Origin: Segatella copri
GTDB taxonomy: Bacteria; Bacteroidota; Bacteroidia; Bacteroidales; Bacteroidaceae
Assembly: GCF_019249795.2 (NCBI RefSeq)
Contig: NZ_CP156891.1
Span: 558,001 to 622,000 of the forward strand
Direction of reading: 5' to 3'
Length of the DNA: 64,000 bases
Below the pieces are notes generated by a model, which was not told where the DNA came from, ran no database searches, and saw nothing but the letters and a program-made list of their open reading frames with translations. The translations under genes were made by a program, and so were the position numbers. Numbering within the stretch: position 1 is the first letter of the stretch; the number at the start of each line of letters is the position of its first letter. Positions 61,784-64,000 of the stretch are shown one piece after another.

Positions 61784-63148
61784 TTACCCCAACAACAAAT
61801 TTCGAATATCATGATTCATTTTTTGCAGTTCTTTCCTTATCTCTGCCAAACCAAGAATTTTATCACTTTGCCAAGACAACACCCTACCCCTTCGCACAAG
61901 ATTTTTTCCCTTGATATAGCAAAAATTATACATGTCATTTTCATACTCTATATAAAATTCACTTTCACCTTTCAGTGCATAATTATACGGAGCATAAAGT
62001 TCTGCTAATTGTAAATCAGAGAAGCCATACAACATCATTTCTTGTATTGAATCTAACGATCTATCAGGAAACAAGAAACGGTAACATGCAAGTATTTTTG
62101 TCCATACAGTTTGTGTAGGAATGTCATATTTCCCCTTCATCCAAGATTTTCTTATAAGGTTACTAATATCCATATCAAGAAACTCTTTACATCTTCTAAC
62201 TGACATCTGCAGTATTGCCGATGGGACAGAAAACCTATCTTCCTTGTTGCTAGACAACGGCTGAACTACCCCCAAGACCTCTTCTGTTTTACATATATCT
62301 AAGAGTTTTGCTTCTACTTGCCTATGCGCCTCTTCTTTTATAGAATAGCGAAAAGGAAGTGTATTCAGAAACTTATTCATATACCCCTCATAATTCGCCT
62401 CTCTACCATAGAAATGGTGGAAGAGATGACGGGCTATCTCGTAATCCATTACAAGGATTATCTTATCAAAGCCAAACTTGTTACCATGAGGAACCTCCGA
62501 ATAATAGGGATTATCTACCTGAGAGGACAAGACATTCATGATGCGGAAAAGATGAGCTGGATCTATTCTGTCCAAATCTTCAATAATCAAAACGGATTTT
62601 GCCATCATCTGCTCCAAAGACTTCTGGATAAGATAAGTAAAAGCATCACATTCGCTGATACTACCCGACTTCCCATAAAATCCATTGAGGTAGTCATCTA
62701 CTACATGAAGAGCATCTTGTTCTTTACGTTTTTCATCAATCGTAGAAACAAGCCCCTTCAAAGCCTTATACCCTTCTTTCAAACCTTTTACAGGAATGAT
62801 TGAAGCAACAAAGTCGCCTAACTTCAACAAAGACTCTTTGTTGCATACCGCATCGAATATCTTATCATATCCCTCTTTAAAGTCATAGATACGATTATCC
62901 TTTATGAGCTGAAACAGAATATCACGCTTGATATACTCAATGACATCCCGATTCTCCTCAACCACGTAGTTTACTGGATGGAGAGTGATGAAATAGTAAT
63001 CATTCTTCTTTTCATCATAGCTCTTCATGAACTCATTCAGAAAGTAAGACTTACCATCTCCAAACCTGGCAGAGAAAATGATTCTACTCTCTTTTTCAAA
63101 CACCTGCTTAAAGTCTTGAATGTTTTGAGAAATATCAATTGTATCCAT
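61784..63148 (-). CDS. KAP-family P-loop NTPase
   Basis: 454 residues from MDTIDISQNIQDFKQVFEKE; the frame is open 19 codons further. Walker A is FSARFGDGKSYF (about 25-36), Walker B is SVLIIEDLDRIDP with the extra DR typical of KAP NTPases, and ILVMDYEIARHLF follows. KAP proteins are membrane-associated or cytoplasmic STAND-like ATPases, some linked to antiphage systems. There is no transmembrane pair in the usual insertion, so this is a soluble version. It is followed by the UPF0489 and HNH-type genes. Confidence 0.8.
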   Translation of the reverse strand: MDTIDISQNIQDFKQVFEKESRIIFSARFGDGKSYFLNEFMKSYDEKKNDYYFITLHPVNYVVEENRDVIEYIKRDILFQLIKDNRIYDFKEGYDKIFDAVCNKESLLKLGDFVASIIPVKGLKEGYKALKGLVSTIDEKRKEQDALHVVDDYLNGFYGKSGSISECDAFTYLIQKSLEQMMAKSVLIIEDLDRIDPAHLFRIMNVLSSQVDNPYYSEVPHGNKFGFDKIILVMDYEIARHLFHHFYGREANYEGYMNKFLNTLPFRYSIKEEAHRQVEAKLLDICKTEEVLGVVQPLSSNKEDRFSVPSAILQMSVRRCKEFLDMDISNLIRKSWMKGKYDIPTQTVWTKILACYRFLFPDRSLDSIQEMMLYGFSDLQLAELYAPYNYALKGESEFYIEYENDMYNFCYIKGKNLVRRGRVLSWQSDKILGLAEIRKELQKMNHDIRNLLLG

Positions 63149-63223
63149 TGTTGTTGCTAAATCAATTAAATCTTGGGCTTTTGAAGAAAAACATTGAGAT
63201 ATCAATAAATATTCAAGAACATA

Positions 63224-64000
63224 TTACTTTCTTGTTTTCACTTTATTGAAGAGTTTTTGAACAACTCCAAATCCAATAAAAGATAACAAACAAGCAATTC
63301 TTGCTTTCTTTCTTGCTCTATTGTCCATCAACACAGACAAACGAATCATTTTTATACGACGTTCTAAATCTTTACGATGCTCATACCCATTAGGCATTTG
63401 CAACAACAAATGAAAAGCAAAACTAACAATGCGGCAATTATAACTTTTAATGATTGCTTGAAGTTTATCTCTATCCTTATCCATCAGAGCCATCAATCGC
63501 AAGCCACTATCAAGCTTATGAGGAGAGAAAGCTGCTCCTTCAATGCTATTGCTGCGAAGTAAGTAAAAATAGCTCTGTTCATCATTAAAAACAACCTTAT
63601 TTGCCTTCAACAAAAGACGATATGTTGTAGGAAGGTCTTCAAACAGTAAACCTTTTGGATAGCGAATACCATCAAATAGGCTAGCCTTATACATTTTTCC
63701 CCAAGCAGTATTATCAAAATGCTCTTGATAGAACATCATTTCTGTAGCATGAAGTCCATCTAAGACCCAGTCTTTTGCTGATTTAGGACTTGGATTTGGA
63801 GAGGAGCCTTCGTAAAAAGAACAGAATGTATTGACACTAACATCTGCGCCATACTTCTCAATCAGATGATAAAGACCTTCTATATGAGTAGGAGAGATAT
63901 AATCATCACTATCCACACAAACCACATACTCACCTGTCATAACATCCAATGCCACATTGCGAGCATCTGCCAAACCTCCATTTTTCTTATGGATTACTTT
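63224..64000 (-). CDS. glycosyltransferase family 2 (partial, start outside the window)
   Basis: 259 codons are present and the frame runs to the window edge. The visible N-terminal part reads KVIHKKNGGLADARNVALDV and then EYVVCVDSDDYISPTHIEGL, with the GT2 motifs NGG-x-x-x-ARN and DSDDY (metal-binding DxD type). A later FEDLPTTYRLL is the usual E/D-D segment. The C-terminus is basic with a short hydrophobic helix (ACLLSFIGFGVVQKLF), perhaps for membrane contact. It is the upstream end of the visible polysaccharide locus. Confidence 0.93.
   Translation of the reverse strand, partial: KVIHKKNGGLADARNVALDVMTGEYVVCVDSDDYISPTHIEGLYHLIEKYGADVSVNTFCSFYEGSSPNPSPKSAKDWVLDGLHATEMMFYQEHFDNTAWGKMYKASLFDGIRYPKGLLFEDLPTTYRLLLKANKVVFNDEQSYFYLLRSNSIEGAAFSPHKLDSGLRLMALMDKDRDKLQAIIKSYNCRIVSFAFHLLLQMPNGYEHRKDLERRIKMIRLSVLMDNRARKKARIACLLSFIGFGVVQKLFNKVKTRK

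Overview
The window looks like a chromosome segment of a Bacteroidales bacterium, most likely Prevotella/Segatella. Three things support this. Genes are repeatedly preceded by the Bacteroidota promoter signature (TTTG, about 20 bp, then TAnnTTTG, with ATG not far downstream) and mostly lack strong Shine-Dalgarno sequences. The protein families are Bacteroidales-like (UPF0126 channel, sigma factor plus beta-barrel pair, clostripain lipoprotein, short IS66 elements). The order of housekeeping genes also fits. The exact species cannot be read from the sequence alone.

Bases 1-38,000 are a stable housekeeping half. It holds rarA with a UPF0126 channel and a GH10-like lipid-free secreted hydrolase; a conserved acidic protein with two small membrane proteins; tRNA-Cys and a structured small RNA; a pectin-type esterase; fur-purA-hisS; a DUF2520-kdsC-maf group; a TetR regulator divergent from a malic enzyme; a second small RNA followed by an unusual array of 22-bp tandem repeats; rplU-rpmA; serS; a fused NfnA/NfnB-type flavoprotein; an ECF sigma factor coupled to a beta-barrel protein; rnz; mazG; valS; a C11 peptidase; a Zur/PerR-like regulator with small ORFs upstream; and a TPP-riboswitch operon thiS-thiG-thiC-thiH.

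Bases 38,000-54,200 are an accessory, defence-like island. It holds a helicase with WG repeats, an IS66-interrupted toxin-like gene with its HTH partner, a SIR2-domain protein, a YafQ-type toxin-antitoxin pair, the amputated N-terminus of an OLD-family ATPase, an unidentified C-terminal fragment, and an Rpn-type PD-(D/E)XK nuclease. Three IS66-family elements in the same orientation split or delete neighbouring genes. None has a recognisable target duplication.

Bases 54,200-64,000 belong to a surface polysaccharide locus on the minus strand: GT2, GT4, an epimerase, rfbA and rfbB. It is interrupted by an IS4-type transposase and carries a KAP P-loop NTPase, a UPF0489 (arginase-like) protein and an HNH-type protein in one same-strand run.

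The most striking signal is a structured, palindromic interspersed repeat of about 200-300 bp. It occurs in at least five clear copies: two inside the helicase gene, one cut by IS66, and two beside rfbB. Its hairpin arms differ between copies by compensatory changes. Both copies inside the helicase are inserted in frame and in the same reading frame, adding about 100 and 75 residues without breaking the gene. This is reminiscent of the protein-coding palindromic elements of Rickettsia.
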